Source of the DNA: an uncultured Arenicella sp.
Lineage (GTDB): Bacteria > Pseudomonadota > Gammaproteobacteria > Arenicellales > Arenicellaceae
DNA: 64,000 nt
Assembly (NCBI GenBank): GCA_937974565.1
Contig: CALJWL010000037.1
Coordinates: 62,001 to 126,000 of the forward strand
Direction of reading: 5' to 3'
Both the position numbers and the translations under genes were made by a program. This document shows, one piece after another, positions 63,964 through 64,000 of this stretch (its first letter is position 1; the number at the start of each line of letters is the position of its first letter). Below the pieces are notes generated by a model that saw nothing but the letters and a program-made list of their open reading frames with translations, had not been told where the DNA came from and did not search any database.

Positions 63964-64000
63964 ATGAATTTGAGCCTCACAGATCCTGCTTTTTTATTCC
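63964..64000 (+). CDS. Start of a probable DUF2721 membrane protein (truncated by window end)
   Basis: Only 12 codons are visible (MNLSLTDPAFLF). This matches the characteristic opening of DUF2721 family proteins, small membrane proteins of unknown function that begin 'M-x-L-x-L-T-x-P-A-L-L-F'. The call rests on this short stretch alone. No strong ribosome binding site precedes the ATG. Confidence 0.4.
   Translation, partial: MNLSLTDPAFLF

Overview
The window is a stretch of gammaproteobacterial chromosome. The evidence is the complete ruvC-ruvA-ruvB-ybgC-tolQRAB-pal-cpoB-queE-queC block, a leuS-lptE-holA block followed by an rsfS/rlmH/maf/rng/yhdP/nitrilase/tldD/pmbA run, and the presence of trmB, dsbB, sufE and an FmdB-type zinc ribbon. 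No genus can be named from the sequence alone. Almost all genes from 8 kb to 62.7 kb are read from the minus strand in tight, often ATGA-overlapping, operons. Base composition looks moderate and even; only the 7.3-8.4 kb segment looks like foreign debris.

Layout. 0-7.2 kb: a partial alanine/glycine:cation symporter, a type II lumazine synthase (ribH) behind an FMN riboswitch, trmB, an unusual TIM-barrel-like protein, an aromatic amino acid permease and an exported CsgG-like protein. 7.3-8.6 kb: tRNA-Lys(TTT) with a decayed tyrosine-recombinase gene and another broken mobile-element gene at its 3' side. 8.8-19.6 kb: queC/queE, the Tol-Pal system with CpoB and YbgC, RuvABC and YebC. 19.7-36 kb: a run of thirteen minus-strand genes, mostly unrecognised. 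They are an M48 metalloprotease, two lipoproteins, two membrane-anchored vWA proteins, an actin/Hsp70-like protein, a MotA/TolQ/ExbB channel protein, a small exported acidic protein, a PEGA-repeat/SUMF1 fusion, a TPR-type bitopic protein, two more lipoproteins (one with an Glu-Gly-Gln repeat) and an exported TPR protein with a TonB-like C-terminus. 36-59.5 kb: murB, aspS, a DUF502 protein, an FmdB protein, pmbA, tldD, a nitrilase-family amidase, yhdP, rng, maf, rlmH, a nadD-rsfS fusion, proA, holA, lptE, leuS, sufE and cysS. 59.7-64 kb: a subtilisin-like protease with an autotransporter-like C-terminus, dsbB, an OmpA-type lipoprotein and the first codons of a probable DUF2721 protein.

How the genes work together. 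The 19.7-36 kb cluster is the most interesting part. It has a MotA/TolQ/ExbB subunit but no ExbD/TolR gene. Instead, two adjacent vWA proteins each begin with nearly the same short membrane segment, carrying an aspartate in the same setting as the essential aspartate of TolR/ExbD/MotB. The simplest reading is a proton-motive-force-driven inner-membrane motor whose mobile subunits carry vWA heads in the periplasm. It would be coupled to PEGA/TPR scaffold proteins and at least four outer-membrane-type lipoproteins, with a cytoplasmic actin-fold protein and a periplasmic protease. This is inference from domain content and gene order; no function has been shown here.

Other points worth noting are the riboswitch-controlled stand-alone ribH with a hairpin that hides its ribosome binding site, a single-ORF NadD-RsfS fusion, a TolQ with a signal-peptide-like N-terminal extension, and an autotransporter-like S8 protease.
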